From Novosphingobium sp. UBA6272 (GTDB lineage Bacteria > Pseudomonadota > Alphaproteobacteria > Sphingomonadales > Sphingomonadaceae), in assembly GCF_002440635.1 (NCBI RefSeq), contig NZ_DJUW01000004.1, positions 48,816-112,815 on the forward strand: a DNA stretch of 64,000 nt, in the 5' to 3' direction. Below are positions 43,630 through 52,474 of this stretch, piece by piece; position 1 is the first letter of the stretch; each line of letters starts with the position of its first letter. The position numbers and the translations under genes were made by a program. A model generated the notes under the pieces. It was not told the origin of the DNA and ran no database searches. It worked only from the letters and a program-made list of their open reading frames with translations.

Positions 43630-45054
43630 TCAGTAGTTGTAGGCGCGTTCCCCGTGCTCGTTGAGGTCGAGCCCTTCGCGTTCGGCTTCTTCGGTCGGAC
43701 GCAGGCCGAAGACCTTGTCGATGGCGAAGAACAGCACCGCAGAGACACCGCCCGACCACAGCAGGGTGATCACAACTGCCTTGATCTGCTTCCAGACCTG
43801 GGCAGCCATGTCGTATTCGGTGCTGCCATAGGGGAAGACATAGTAGTCAAGGATGCCCTGCCCACCGAGCGCCGGATCGGCGACAATTCCGGTGGCGATC
43901 GCGCCGACGATCCCGCCGATGCAGTGAACCCCGAAGACGTCCAGCGTATCGTCGTACTTCAGCTTGTTCTTCACATAGGAGACGAACATGTAACATATCG
44001 GAGAAACCACGAAGCCGAGTGCGATCGAGGTCATCGGTGCGGCAAAGCCTGAAGCCGGAGTGATCGCAACCAGACCGGCGACGGCCCCCGTTACGGCACC
44101 CAGCATAGAGGGCTTCTTGTGGTGGATCTGTTCGACCACGGCCCACGACAAGGCGGCGGCGGCAGTGGCGACGAAGGTGTTGATGAAGGCCACTGCGGTC
44201 ACGCCATTGGCTTCGAGATTGGAGCCGGCGTTGAAGCCGAACCAGCCCACCCACAGCAGCGAAGCGCCGATCATGGTCATGGTCAGCGAGTGCGGCGGGG
44301 TGGCTTCCTTGCCGAAGCCGATCCGCTTGCCGATCATCAGACAGCCGACCAGGCCAGCGATCCCGGCGTTGATGTGGACCACCGTGCCGCCGGCAAAGTC
44401 AATCGCACCCATATCCCACAGGTAACCGGCATCCTTGGGCGCATCGACCAGGAAGTCGGGGCCCGCCCAGTACCAGACCATGTGCGCGATCGGGAAATAG
44501 ACGATCGTCAGCCACAGCACCATGAACAGCATCAGCGGCCAGAACTTCACGCGTTCGGCAAAGGCCCCAACGATCAGCGCCGGCGTGATGCAGGCGAAGG
44601 TCATCTGGAAAACCACGAACACATATTCGGGCAGATAGACGTTGTTGCTGAAGGTCGCGGCATAGGTCGAGGCCGAAACCCCGGACAGGAATGCCTTGGA
44701 AAGGCCGCCAACGAACATCGGGGCCGGACTGTCAGCCGTGGTGAATGCCATGGTATAGCCCCAGCCGACCCAGACCAGCGCCGCGATCGACACGATCATG
44801 AATACCTGCATCAGCACCGACAGCATGTTCTTGGTGCGGACCAGGCCACCATAGAACAGCGCGAGCGCCGGGATGCTCATCATCAGCACCAGAACCGACG
44901 AGGTCAGCATCCAGGCGGTATCGCCCTTGTCGACCATGCCGGCCATCTGCTCAGCCGTTGGGGCCTTGATCGGCCCGTCCTGGGCAAATGCGGCCGTGGC
45001 GGTAAGCAGTGCTGCCCCCGTTGCCCCCAGACCGCCAACTAACTTGCGAATCAT
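43630..45054 (-). CDS. amtB: Ammonium transporter
   Basis: The 474-residue protein has an N-terminal signal-like segment (LVGGLGATGAALLTATAAFA) and eleven membrane helices of the Amt family. DFAGGTVVHINAGIAGLVGC holds one pore His; LYWVGWFGFNAGS-type and VHCIGGIVGAIATGIVA hold the other. It conducts ammonium and binds GlnK. It lies 26 bases after glnK, has AGGAGG before the start, and is read from the sigma-54 promoter upstream of glnK. Confidence 0.95.
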   Translation of the reverse strand: MIRKLVGGLGATGAALLTATAAFAQDGPIKAPTAEQMAGMVDKGDTAWMLTSSVLVLMMSIPALALFYGGLVRTKNMLSVLMQVFMIVSIAALVWVGWGYTMAFTTADSPAPMFVGGLSKAFLSGVSASTYAATFSNNVYLPEYVFVVFQMTFACITPALIVGAFAERVKFWPLMLFMVLWLTIVYFPIAHMVWYWAGPDFLVDAPKDAGYLWDMGAIDFAGGTVVHINAGIAGLVGCLMIGKRIGFGKEATPPHSLTMTMIGASLLWVGWFGFNAGSNLEANGVTAVAFINTFVATAAAALSWAVVEQIHHKKPSMLGAVTGAVAGLVAITPASGFAAPMTSIALGFVVSPICYMFVSYVKNKLKYDDTLDVFGVHCIGGIVGAIATGIVADPALGGQGILDYYVFPYGSTEYDMAAQVWKQIKAVVITLLWSGGVSAVLFFAIDKVFGLRPTEEAEREGLDLNEHGERAYNY

Positions 45055-45080
45055 TGTCTGTATCCTCCTGTTGCCCGCGC

Positions 45081-45419
45081 TCAGAGCGCGGTGTCCCCGG
45101 TTTCGCCGGTGCGGATGCGGGTGGCCGATGCCAGATCGAGCACGAAAACCTTCCCGTCGCCGATCGAATCGGTGCTGGCGGTCTGCAGGATCGTTTCGAC
45201 CACCTGCGGCGCCAGCGCGTCGCTGACGGCCAGTTCGATCTTCACCTTGGGCAGCATGTTGGTGGAATATTCCGCGCCGCGGTAAATCTCGGTCTGGCCC
45301 TTCTGTCGCCCGAAGCCCTTGACCTCGGTAACGGTCATGCCCGCCACGCCGAGCGTGCCGAGGGCATCGCGGACCTCGTCGAGCTTGAAGGGCTTGATGA
45401 TGGCGATGATGAATTTCAC
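45081..45419 (-). CDS. glnK: Nitrogen regulatory PII protein
   Basis: The 112-residue PII protein begins KFIIAIIKPFKLDEVRDAL, with the T-loop YRGAEYSTNMLPKVKIEL carrying the uridylylated Tyr, and DGKVFVLDLASATRIRTGE as the C-terminal nucleotide site. It senses ATP/ADP and 2-oxoglutarate and blocks AmtB when nitrogen is plentiful. I chose the GTG at 45419 because the fold begins there and AGGGGACAAGG precedes it; longer readings include the promoter. Confidence 0.95.
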   Translation of the reverse strand: MKFIIAIIKPFKLDEVRDALGTLGVAGMTVTEVKGFGRQKGQTEIYRGAEYSTNMLPKVKIELAVSDALAPQVVETILQTASTDSIGDGKVFVLDLASATRIRTGETGDTAL

Positions 45420-45472
45420 GGCCTTGTCCCCTGATTGCTTGTGGCCAGCACAGCGCTGGCTTCGCAGCTGCA

Positions 45473-45487
45473 GCAAGGGCCGTGCCA
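45473..45487 (-). promoter_or_regulatory. Sigma-54 promoter of glnK-amtB
   Basis: On the minus strand the sequence reads TGGCAC-GGCCC-TTGC, an exact -24/-12 match to the sigma-54 consensus (TGGCAC-N5-TTGC). It is 54 bases before the glnK start. Nitrogen-controlled glnK-amtB operons are classically read from such promoters with NtrC. Confidence 0.88.
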
Positions 45488-45574
45488 GTTCGGCAATAAT
45501 GTTATGAATCAGCGATTCAGGAGAAATACGGTTACGCGCCAGCCACGGCACGGGCCGCTTTGTTGCGCAGTTGC

Positions 45575-46279
45575 CTAAAAAACGGGCAGCTTGAGCCGGG
45601 TCAGGACGGGCAGGTGATCCGATGCCCGCGCGGCCAGCACCGAATGGTGAACCGCGGCTGCCTCAAGCTCCCACTCGGCTGAAATCACGATCCGGTCGAG
45701 CTGCGCGACTGGGCGCCGCGCCGGGAAAGAACGCCCCGGCGCAAGCACCCGCCAGGGGGCATGGAATTCGTGCAGCGACCCGGCGTGAAACGACCATTCG
45801 TTGAGATCGCCCATCATCACCGTCGGGCAGGCCGGGCCGCAGCGTTCGGCATGGGCCAGGATCGCGCGGATTTGTTGGCGGCGGCGCAGGCCCGACAGGT
45901 CAAGATGCATGCCGACCACCCGGATCCGCCGCCCTTCGACCAGCAGATCGGCCCGCACCGCCCCGCGCGGCTCGATCGTCGGCAAGGGCACCACCCCGGC
46001 TTCGACAATCCGGATCCCGCGTTTCACCAGCAGGGCGTTGCCATGCCAACCGATCGAATCCGGCCGGTGGTTGAGCGGCACCGCGCGGTAATGCGACAGA
46101 TCATCGAGCAGCTGGAGCGGCAGCGCGCTCTCGCGCTTGCCAAAGCGCCGGTCGGCCTCCTGCAGCGCGACCACATCGGCGTCGATCTCGTGCAGCACCG
46201 CCAGGATCCGCTCGGGATCGCGGCGGCGGTCGAGCCCGACGGCCTTGTGGATGTTGTAGCTGGCGAAGGTAAGCTGCAT
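45575..46279 (-). CDS. Endonuclease/exonuclease/phosphatase-fold hydrolase
   Basis: The 234-residue protein has the EEP fold: LTFASYNIHKAVGLDRRRD (catalytic Asn), ADVVALQEADRRFGKRE (Glu), VVGMHLDLSGLRRR, VMMGDLNEWS (Asp-Leu-Asn) and the C-terminal ARASDHLPVLTRLK (Asp-His). All metal-dependent residues are present. The substrate, whether DNA, RNA, lipid or phosphoester, is not clear. The ATG at 46279 is preferred over a TTG nine bases upstream. Confidence 0.88.
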   Translation of the reverse strand: MQLTFASYNIHKAVGLDRRRDPERILAVLHEIDADVVALQEADRRFGKRESALPLQLLDDLSHYRAVPLNHRPDSIGWHGNALLVKRGIRIVEAGVVPLPTIEPRGAVRADLLVEGRRIRVVGMHLDLSGLRRRQQIRAILAHAERCGPACPTVMMGDLNEWSFHAGSLHEFHAPWRVLAPGRSFPARRPVAQLDRIVISAEWELEAAAVHHSVLAARASDHLPVLTRLKLPVF

Positions 46280-46291
46280 GTTTGCCAATCT

Positions 46292-46411
46292 CCGCTCATC
46301 CTGAGGAGCGGCTGAGCGAAGTCGAAGACGCGTCTCGAAGGACCTTTGCGCCAGAACGCAGTGGTTCGAGACGGGCCTTCGACAAGCTCAGTCCCTCCTC
46401 ACCATGAGCGG
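46292..46411. repeat. Imperfect palindromic intergenic repeat
   Basis: The ~50-base segment 46292-46343 and its imperfect reverse complement at 46361-46411 form a long hairpin, with CTTCGACAAGCTCAG in the right half shared with the aroC-side element. It fills the gap between two genes read in the same direction. Confidence 0.7.
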
Positions 46412-46422
46412 TCCGAGCGCCT

Positions 46423-46977
46423 TTATCCGGCGATAAACCGATCGGTCGGCCGGGTCGGCAGGCCGTCGATGCTGGAGGTGCGCCCCCCAACCTTGGCCAG
46501 CCACTTCTCCGGATCGGACTGGGCGTGGTACTTGGGCAGGGTCTCCCGCTCCTTGTCGAGGTGCATCACCGGCACCCCCCAGCCGCAGCTGGTCTGAACG
46601 CTATCGACCGCGATATCGAAGATCTGGCGGGTTCCCGGCAGCAGCGTGAAGTGCCCCGCCAGTTCGGACCAGTCGGGGTCCTGTGGCAGCACCGGACGGC
46701 CCCGACCATAGAGCCGCAGGATCAGCGCGGGCTGTTCGAAGTTGCACATCATAATCGTGATGCGCCCGTCCGCGGCCAGATGCGCATGCGTCTCGTTGCC
46801 CGAGCCGCCCAGGTCGAGAAAGGCGACGCGCTTGGGCCCGAGCACCTTGAAGGTATCCTTCAGGCCCTTGGGGCTGAGATTGATCCGGCCTTCGGCAGCA
46901 GCGGTGGCGGTGAAGAAGATCGCCTGTCTGGCAATCATCGCTTCGTGATCGGGGGTGATGTGGTCGGTGAATTCCAT
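46423..46977 (-). CDS. Pyridoxamine 5'-phosphate oxidase-fold protein
   Basis: The 184-residue protein looks like a split-barrel FMN or F420-type protein: ITPDHEAMIARQAIFFTATA, GRINLSPKGLKDTFKVLGPK, VAFLDLGGSGNETHAHL and IMMCNFEQPALILRLYGRGR. The C-terminal SCGWGVPVMHLDKERETLPK is typical of a subgroup of uncharacterised PNPOx-like proteins. The reaction is unknown. It is alone between two repeat elements. Confidence 0.82.
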   Translation of the reverse strand: MEFTDHITPDHEAMIARQAIFFTATAAAEGRINLSPKGLKDTFKVLGPKRVAFLDLGGSGNETHAHLAADGRITIMMCNFEQPALILRLYGRGRPVLPQDPDWSELAGHFTLLPGTRQIFDIAVDSVQTSCGWGVPVMHLDKERETLPKYHAQSDPEKWLAKVGGRTSSIDGLPTRPTDRFIAG

Positions 46978-47030
46978 CCGGCCAACCTATGCATTGGGCG
47001 GATGGGTCGCAAGGAAGAAGGAAGATTGGC

Positions 47031-47177
47031 CCACGCAAAGGCGCTAAGGCGCGAAGATGTCGTTCTGCACGGCGAAGCCGCTTTCTGATCAAACGCGGCA
47101 TTCTGCCACCAGGCCTGAAAGGCAAAGCAAGCCTTCGGCTTGGCGCATGGTCTTCGCGCCTTTGCGCCTTCGCGAGA
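47031..47177. repeat. CGCAAAGGCGC-type inverted repeat
   Basis: GCAAAGGCGCTAAGGCGCGAAGA near 47034-47057 and its reverse complement around 47150-47173 match at about 21 of 23 positions. The ~145-base unit with internal short palindromes occupies nearly the whole gap between the PNPOx-like gene and prfC. Confidence 0.75.
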
Positions 47178-47180
47178 GTA

Positions 47181-48701
47181 TTATCGTTCCTTCGTCGCCG
47201 AAAACACCAGCTCGGGATTGCGCTCCTGCTGATAGCCGACATCCCACGAAGAGCGCGCCATGAACACCGGATCGCCGTCGCGGTCCTTGGCGAGATTGCT
47301 CTTGTTGAAATCGGCGAACTGCTTGAGCGCCGCATCGGGCCCCTTGAGCCAGCGCGCGGTGTCGAACGGCGCGGCTTCGAGCATCGCTTCGACCTTGTAC
47401 TCCGCTTCCAGCCGGCTGATCAGCACGTCGAGCTGCAGCTGCCCGACCACGCCGACGATCCACTGCCCGCCAAGCTCCGGGTAGAACACCTGGATCACGC
47501 CCTCCTCGGACAGGTCGTCGAGCGCCTTCCTGAGCTGCTTGGTCTTGGTCGGATCCTTCAGCGCGACGCGGCGGAGGATTTCCGGGGCGAAGTTGGGCAG
47601 GCCGGTGAAGCGGACCTTGTTGTTCTCGCTCAGCGTATCGCCGACCCGCAGCGTGCCGTGGTTGGGGATGCCGATGATGTCACCGGGCTCGGCGGTATCG
47701 GCAATCTCGCGGTCCTGGGCAAAGAACAGGATCGGCGAATGGATCGCGACCGGCTTGCCCAGCGCCGAAGGGGTCAGCTTCATGCCGCGCTTGAAGGTGC
47801 CCGAGACCAGCCGCATGAAGGCGATCCGGTCGCGGTGCTGCGGGTCCATATTGGCCTGGACCTTGAAGACGAAGCCGGTGACTTCCTTGTCCGTCGGCTC
47901 AATCGTGCCCTGCTCGCTCGGCTGCGGGCGGGGCGGCGGGGCATAGCGGGCGATCGCGTCGATCAGCTCGGCCACGCCAAAGTTCTTGAGCGCCGATCCG
48001 AAATAGACCGGGGTCAGGTCACCGTGGCGATAGGCCGCCAGATCGAAGCTGGGATAGCCGCCCTGGGCCAGTTCGATTTCCTCGGCGATGGCTTCGGGAA
48101 TGCCCTCGGCCGGGGTGACCTTGCCAAGGAATTCGCGGCTCGGGCCTTCGGGCCGGGCAATGCTGTTGGTCGCGAAATCGAGCACGCCCTGGAACTCGCC
48201 GCCCATGCCGATCGGCCAGGACATCGGCACCACGTCGAGCGCCAGCGCATCGGCCACCTCGTCGAGCGTCTCGAACACCGAGCGCCCCTCGCGGTCGACC
48301 TTGTTGACGAAGGTGATGATCGGCACCGAGCGCAGCCGGCAGACCTCGAACAGCTTGCGGGTCTGCGGCTCGATCCCCTTGGCGGCGTCGATCACCATGA
48401 TCGCGGAGTCCACCGCGGTCAGCGTGCGGTAGGTATCTTCGGAAAAGTCCTCGTGCCCCGGGGTGTCGAGCAGGTTGAAGGTCACGCCGTCCCGCTCGAA
48501 GGTCATCACGCTCGAGGTGACCGAGATCCCGCGCTGCTGCTCGATCTTCATCCAGTCCGACCGCGCCCGCCGCGCCTGGCCCCGGGCCTTGACCTCACCC
48601 GCCAAGTGGATCGCCCCGCCTTGAAGGAGGAGCTTCTCGGTCAGCGTGGTCTTCCCTGCGTCAGGGTGCGAAATGATGGCAAAGGTGCGGCGGTTGGACA
48701 T
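47181..48701 (-). CDS. prfC: Peptide chain release factor 3
   Basis: The 506-residue GTPase recycles RF1 and RF2 from the ribosome. It has IISHPDAGKTTLTEKLLLQG (P-loop), RGISVTSSVMTF (G2), LLDTPGHEDFSEDTYRTL (G3), TFVNKVDREGR (G4) and the RF3-specific VVPMSWPIGMGGEFQGVLDF. The domain order is complete. It has an isolated position, with a long repeat downstream. Confidence 0.96.
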   Translation of the reverse strand: MSNRRTFAIISHPDAGKTTLTEKLLLQGGAIHLAGEVKARGQARRARSDWMKIEQQRGISVTSSVMTFERDGVTFNLLDTPGHEDFSEDTYRTLTAVDSAIMVIDAAKGIEPQTRKLFEVCRLRSVPIITFVNKVDREGRSVFETLDEVADALALDVVPMSWPIGMGGEFQGVLDFATNSIARPEGPSREFLGKVTPAEGIPEAIAEEIELAQGGYPSFDLAAYRHGDLTPVYFGSALKNFGVAELIDAIARYAPPPRPQPSEQGTIEPTDKEVTGFVFKVQANMDPQHRDRIAFMRLVSGTFKRGMKLTPSALGKPVAIHSPILFFAQDREIADTAEPGDIIGIPNHGTLRVGDTLSENNKVRFTGLPNFAPEILRRVALKDPTKTKQLRKALDDLSEEGVIQVFYPELGGQWIVGVVGQLQLDVLISRLEAEYKVEAMLEAAPFDTARWLKGPDAALKQFADFNKSNLAKDRDGDPVFMARSSWDVGYQQERNPELVFSATKER

Positions 48702-48818
48702 GGTGCGCGGCCATTAGCGGGGGATGATAGGAATGTCATCGCAGTTATGGCGCAACATGGCGTTCTCGACGAGGGCGCTTGAATTGCAGGCCTTGAGATA
48801 GATCGCTAGTTCAAAGAT

Positions 48819-49214
48819 ATGCGTGAGCCGACTTTGGAAATTGATGGCTGGTGCCTCGAAGACGGTGAGGAGCTTCATCTTGCTTCGCCGGAAACATTCT
48901 GGATTCCTGATCAAGCAGTCCGAGCGAATTTGAAGCAAGGGGATCTCGCCAAGCTCATTTTCCGGATCAGTATCGACAACGCCGAGGAGCCTGAAGCCGT
49001 TGAACGGATGTGGGTGCTCGTTCGCGAAGTGACTTCGAGCGGCTTTTTCGGAATCCTGGACAATGATCCAAGTTCGGTCGCTTACAACGACGAGTTTTGG
49101 AGCGGGATTGAGGTGCCGTTTGAAGCACGTCACGTTATTAATTTTGACGAGCGCGACGAAAATACTATTCTGCTCGCAGGCAGAGATCCGAGCCGCCGCT
49201 GGCCACGTGATTAA
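48819..49214 (+). CDS. DUF2314-like orphan protein
   Basis: The 131-residue acidic protein has GDLAKLIFRISIDN, ERMWVLVREVTSSGFFGILD and NDPSSVAYNDEFWSGIEVPF. This pattern of a Trp-containing strand followed by Leu-Asp-Asn-Asp-Pro resembles DUF2314 and related DUF2185 proteins, some of which are encoded near toxin genes as immunity proteins; no toxin gene is here. GC is visibly lower (~50%) than in the flanking genes. The ATG at 48819 lacks a clear ribosome site. Confidence 0.6.
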   Translation: MREPTLEIDGWCLEDGEELHLASPETFWIPDQAVRANLKQGDLAKLIFRISIDNAEEPEAVERMWVLVREVTSSGFFGILDNDPSSVAYNDEFWSGIEVPFEARHVINFDERDENTILLAGRDPSRRWPRD

Positions 49215-49246
49215 GCTTGTGAGGTCAACGCAGAGCCGCGCGACTT

Positions 49247-49855
49247 CTACCCCAACCCATCCTTCAACAGCGCATTGGCGACCTTCGCCACCTCGCCCAG
49301 ATCCGCGCTGCCGTCCATCACGCCGAAGCGTAGCCCCAGGAACACGTTCATCCCCATGATCGCCCAGGCGTGGACTTCACTGGGATCGACCCCCAGTTCA
49401 CCCTTGGCCCGCGCGGCCTGCAGGCGTTCGAGGATGCGGGCTGCCGTATTGAGATAATGCGCGCGCCAGGCATCCGGCGCGACGAATTCGGCTTCGTCGA
49501 TGATCCGGTAGATTTCCTTGTGGCTCCGCGCAAAGTCGAGGAAGGCCGCGAGTGCGATCCCTTCGGCGCCGATCGCGCCGCCGCCGTGGCGGGCGAGCAC
49601 CGGGGCGACGTGATCGCGGACCCGGCCGCTCATATCCGCCACCAGCGCCTTGAACAGCGCCTCCTTGCTTTCGAAGTATGTGTAGAAGCTGCCCAGCGCG
49701 ACCTTGGCGCGGATCGTGATCGAAACGATCGAGCTGTCGTGAAAGCCCTTTTCACCGAACTCGGCGGCAGCGGCATCGAGGATCGCGCGCTGGGTGCGGC
49801 GGCCGCGCTCGGTGCGCGGCTCGCGCGGCGATACGATAGCGCCGGCAGCGTCCAT
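49247..49855 (-). CDS. TetR-family regulator of the adjacent TonB-dependent receptor
   Basis: The 202-residue protein has an N-terminal TetR helix-turn-helix (RTQRAILDAAAAEFGEKGFH, then ITIRAKVALGSFYTYFESKE) and a helical ligand domain (DFARSHKEIYRIIDEAEF). I chose the ATG at 49855, with AGAGAGGGAA upstream; a longer in-frame reading runs through the operator. It is divergent from the receptor, with a perfect nine-base dyad between them. Confidence 0.9.
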   Translation of the reverse strand: MDAAGAIVSPREPRTERGRRTQRAILDAAAAEFGEKGFHDSSIVSITIRAKVALGSFYTYFESKEALFKALVADMSGRVRDHVAPVLARHGGGAIGAEGIALAAFLDFARSHKEIYRIIDEAEFVAPDAWRAHYLNTAARILERLQAARAKGELGVDPSEVHAWAIMGMNVFLGLRFGVMDGSADLGEVAKVANALLKDGLG

Positions 49856-49943
49856 GGAATTCCCTCTCTTGCCGGATCGCGGTGTTGCAACCGCGCCACG
49901 TTTTTCCACTTTCGTGCACTCCCCTCGTCCATGCAAGCATAAC

Positions 49944-49967
49944 AAAGTTGAAAGTTGGTTCAACTTT
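49944..49967. promoter_or_regulatory. TetR-type operator between tetR and the TonB receptor gene
   Basis: AAAGTTGAA-N6-TTCAACTTT is a perfect nine-base dyad of 24 bases, followed directly by a TATATAA -10-like box. Its place, 69-92 bases before the receptor ATG and 89 bases before the regulator, fits repression of both genes by the TetR protein. Confidence 0.72.
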
Positions 49968-50035
49968 TATATAAGGAACGGCACAAGCCCGGTGCCACGC
50001 TGCCCGGGCGGCCATTTTTTGGGAGGGAAAACCCC

Positions 50036-52384
50036 ATGCGTAAGACTGCTTTGCTGTGCCGCGCCTCGCTGATTGCCAGCGCTTTTGTCGGCTTTACCGC
50101 CATGCCGGCCCACGCCCAGGACGCCGCTGATACCGCCGAGGCCGAATCGGGCGAGATCATCGTCACTGCCCGTCGCCGCGAGGAAACGCTGGTCGACGTG
50201 CCGATCGCGATCACCGCGCTGTCGGGCGATCAGCTGGCCAATCAGGGCGCGATCGACATCACCGCGCTGGCCGAACAGGTCCCCAACGTGACGCTGGAAG
50301 CAAGCCGCGGGACCAACTCCACCCTGTCCGCCTTCATCCGTGGGATCGGCCAGCAGGATCCGGTCTCGGGCTTCGAACAGGGCGTCGGGATCTATCTTGA
50401 CGACGTTTACCTCAACCGCCCCCAGGCCGCCGTGCTCGACATCTATGATGTTGAGCGGATCGAAGTGCTGCGCGGCCCGCAGGGTTCGCTCTATGGCCGC
50501 AACACCGTTGGCGGCGCGGTCAAGTACGTGACCAAGCGCCTGCCCAATGATTTCCGCCTGCAACTGCGTGGCACCTATGGCAGCTACAACCAGCTTGACG
50601 GCGTGGTCACGGCTTCGGCCCCGCTCGACAGCGCCGGTGTGGTCCGGGTCGGCGGCTCGTTCGCGCGGCTGACCCGCGACGGGTTCGGCACCAACCTGAC
50701 CACCGGCGCCGAAAACTACGACAAGAACGTCTATGCCGCGCGCGGCACGATCGAAGTCCACGGCACCGATTTCTTCGCGCGCCTTTCGGGGGACTGGGTT
50801 CACGACAAGAGCTCGGCCCGCGGCGGCCACCGCCTGATCCCCAGCCTGCTCTCTGCCGCGCCGGTGCTGAGCAACGTCTATGATACCCGTGGCGGGCTGA
50901 CCACTCCGGCGCAGGACGTCGAAGGCTGGGGGGTTTCGCTGTTCCTGGAGGCCAAGCCGAGCGAGGCGCTGACCTTCCGCTCGATCACCTCGTACCGCGA
51001 GGATGACAGTGCCACCCCGATCGACTTCGACGCGCTGCCGGCAGTCGATGTCGACGTTCCGGGCTATTACATCAACAACCAGTTCAGCCAGGAAGTGCAG
51101 CTGCTGGTCGATAGCGGCCGGTTCCACGGGCTGGTCGGGTTCTATTACCTGAAGGCCTCCGCGCTGACCCAGTTCGACGTGCGACTGTGGAACAATGCGG
51201 TGTTCCCGGGCCTGACCGCCTTCACCGAAGCCGACATCGGCACCGAGACCGCCGCCGGTTTCGCCGACATGACCTTCGACATCACCGACCAGCTCAGCCT
51301 CTCGCTGGGCGGGCGCTACACCTGGGATGAGCGCAGCGGGCGGATCTTGCGGCAGAACTATCTGGGCGGTTCACCGGCCTTTGGCGGCACGGCAACGCTG
51401 TTCGGCACGCCCTCGACCAACTTCCGCGGCAAGGCTGACTTCACCAAGTTCACCCCCAAGGCGACCCTGTCGTTCCAGCCGAACGGCGACACCACGATCT
51501 ACGCCTCGTACTCGCAGGGCTTCAAGGGTGGCGGGTTTGATCCGCGCGGGGTTGGCACCAGCGCGCCGACCACCAATGTCAGTGGCATCCCCTCTGACGC
51601 CGAAGTCGCCGCGTTCCTGACTTTCCGCCCCGAGAAGGTCAACAGCTACGAAATCGGCTACAAGGCCAACCTGTTCGATCGCCGGGTCTATCTCGCCGCC
51701 GCCGGGTTCTACATGGACTATACCGACGTCCAGATTCCCGGCTCGGTCGCCTGCACCAGCAAGGTCGTTGTCGCCGGAGTGGTGACTCAGGTCCCGACCT
51801 TCTGCGGCGTGGTCTCCAACGCCGGCAAGGCGCGGATGCAGGGCTTCGAACTGGAAACCCGGGCCAAGCTGGTCGATACTGACAGCGGCACGCTGACCCT
51901 GTCGGGCTCGCTTGGTTATATCGACGCCAAGTTCACCAAGTACGTCACCAACATCGCCGGCACGCCGACCGATGTTGCCGCCAACCGCAAGATCCAGAAC
52001 ACCCCGGCCTGGTCGGGCAATGTCGCGCTGGATTACACCATGGCACTGGGCGAAGGTAAGCTCAGCCTGGGCGGCGGGATGTCGTTCAAGAGCAAGACCT
52101 ACCAGTTCGAAGTGCCCAACCCCTATATCGACCAGCCGGCTTACCAGCTGTTCGATGCCAGCGTTGTCTACCACGCTCCCAATCGGGCCTGGTCGCTGGG
52201 GGTCTATGGCAAGAACCTGACCAACGAGCGCTACAAGACCTCGGGCTATACCTTCATGGCCGCCAATGCGATCACCGGGGCGGTCACCCAGCCGTTCGTC
52301 GCTGCGCTGGGCCGCGAAGGCGTCCTGACCGCGTTCTACGGCAATCCGCGTCAGGTCTATGTGACCGCGACCGTCAACTTCTGA
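50036..52384 (+). CDS. TonB-dependent outer-membrane receptor
   Basis: The 782-residue protein has a signal peptide (RASLIASAFVGFTAMPAHAQ), a TonB-box-like EIIVTARRREETLVDVPIAI, a plug domain (RGIGQQDPVSGFEQGVGIYL, VERIEVLRGPQGSLYGRNTV) and a 22-strand beta-barrel ending RQVYVTATVNF with C-terminal Phe. The sphingomonad-type sequence suggests uptake of a carbon compound rather than a siderophore, but no ligand can be named. The ATG at 50036 has GGGAGGG upstream. It is controlled by the divergent TetR protein. Confidence 0.93.
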   Translation: MRKTALLCRASLIASAFVGFTAMPAHAQDAADTAEAESGEIIVTARRREETLVDVPIAITALSGDQLANQGAIDITALAEQVPNVTLEASRGTNSTLSAFIRGIGQQDPVSGFEQGVGIYLDDVYLNRPQAAVLDIYDVERIEVLRGPQGSLYGRNTVGGAVKYVTKRLPNDFRLQLRGTYGSYNQLDGVVTASAPLDSAGVVRVGGSFARLTRDGFGTNLTTGAENYDKNVYAARGTIEVHGTDFFARLSGDWVHDKSSARGGHRLIPSLLSAAPVLSNVYDTRGGLTTPAQDVEGWGVSLFLEAKPSEALTFRSITSYREDDSATPIDFDALPAVDVDVPGYYINNQFSQEVQLLVDSGRFHGLVGFYYLKASALTQFDVRLWNNAVFPGLTAFTEADIGTETAAGFADMTFDITDQLSLSLGGRYTWDERSGRILRQNYLGGSPAFGGTATLFGTPSTNFRGKADFTKFTPKATLSFQPNGDTTIYASYSQGFKGGGFDPRGVGTSAPTTNVSGIPSDAEVAAFLTFRPEKVNSYEIGYKANLFDRRVYLAAAGFYMDYTDVQIPGSVACTSKVVVAGVVTQVPTFCGVVSNAGKARMQGFELETRAKLVDTDSGTLTLSGSLGYIDAKFTKYVTNIAGTPTDVAANRKIQNTPAWSGNVALDYTMALGEGKLSLGGGMSFKSKTYQFEVPNPYIDQPAYQLFDASVVYHAPNRAWSLGVYGKNLTNERYKTSGYTFMAANAITGAVTQPFVAALGREGVLTAFYGNPRQVYVTATVNF

Positions 52385-52439
52385 CCCGTTCCTCCCTGGC
52401 CGGTCCGTCCTTCGGGGCGGATCGGCGAGACCATACTCG

Positions 52440-52474
52440 GCGCGCTGGCTCCCTTGGGGTCAGCGCGCTTTTTT
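52440..52474 (+). terminator. Terminator after the TonB receptor gene, overlapping the smr stop
   Basis: GCGCGCTG (52440-52447) pairs with CAGCGCGC (52461-52468), followed by six T bases (52469-52474). The right arm contains part of the smr stop codon (52460-52462) on the other strand. Confidence 0.8.

Noticed and set aside
46989..48782. Open frame of ~597 codons antisense to prfC
   Set aside because: It mirrors prfC, is full of Arg/Gln/His-rich low-information sequence, and begins in a repeat element.
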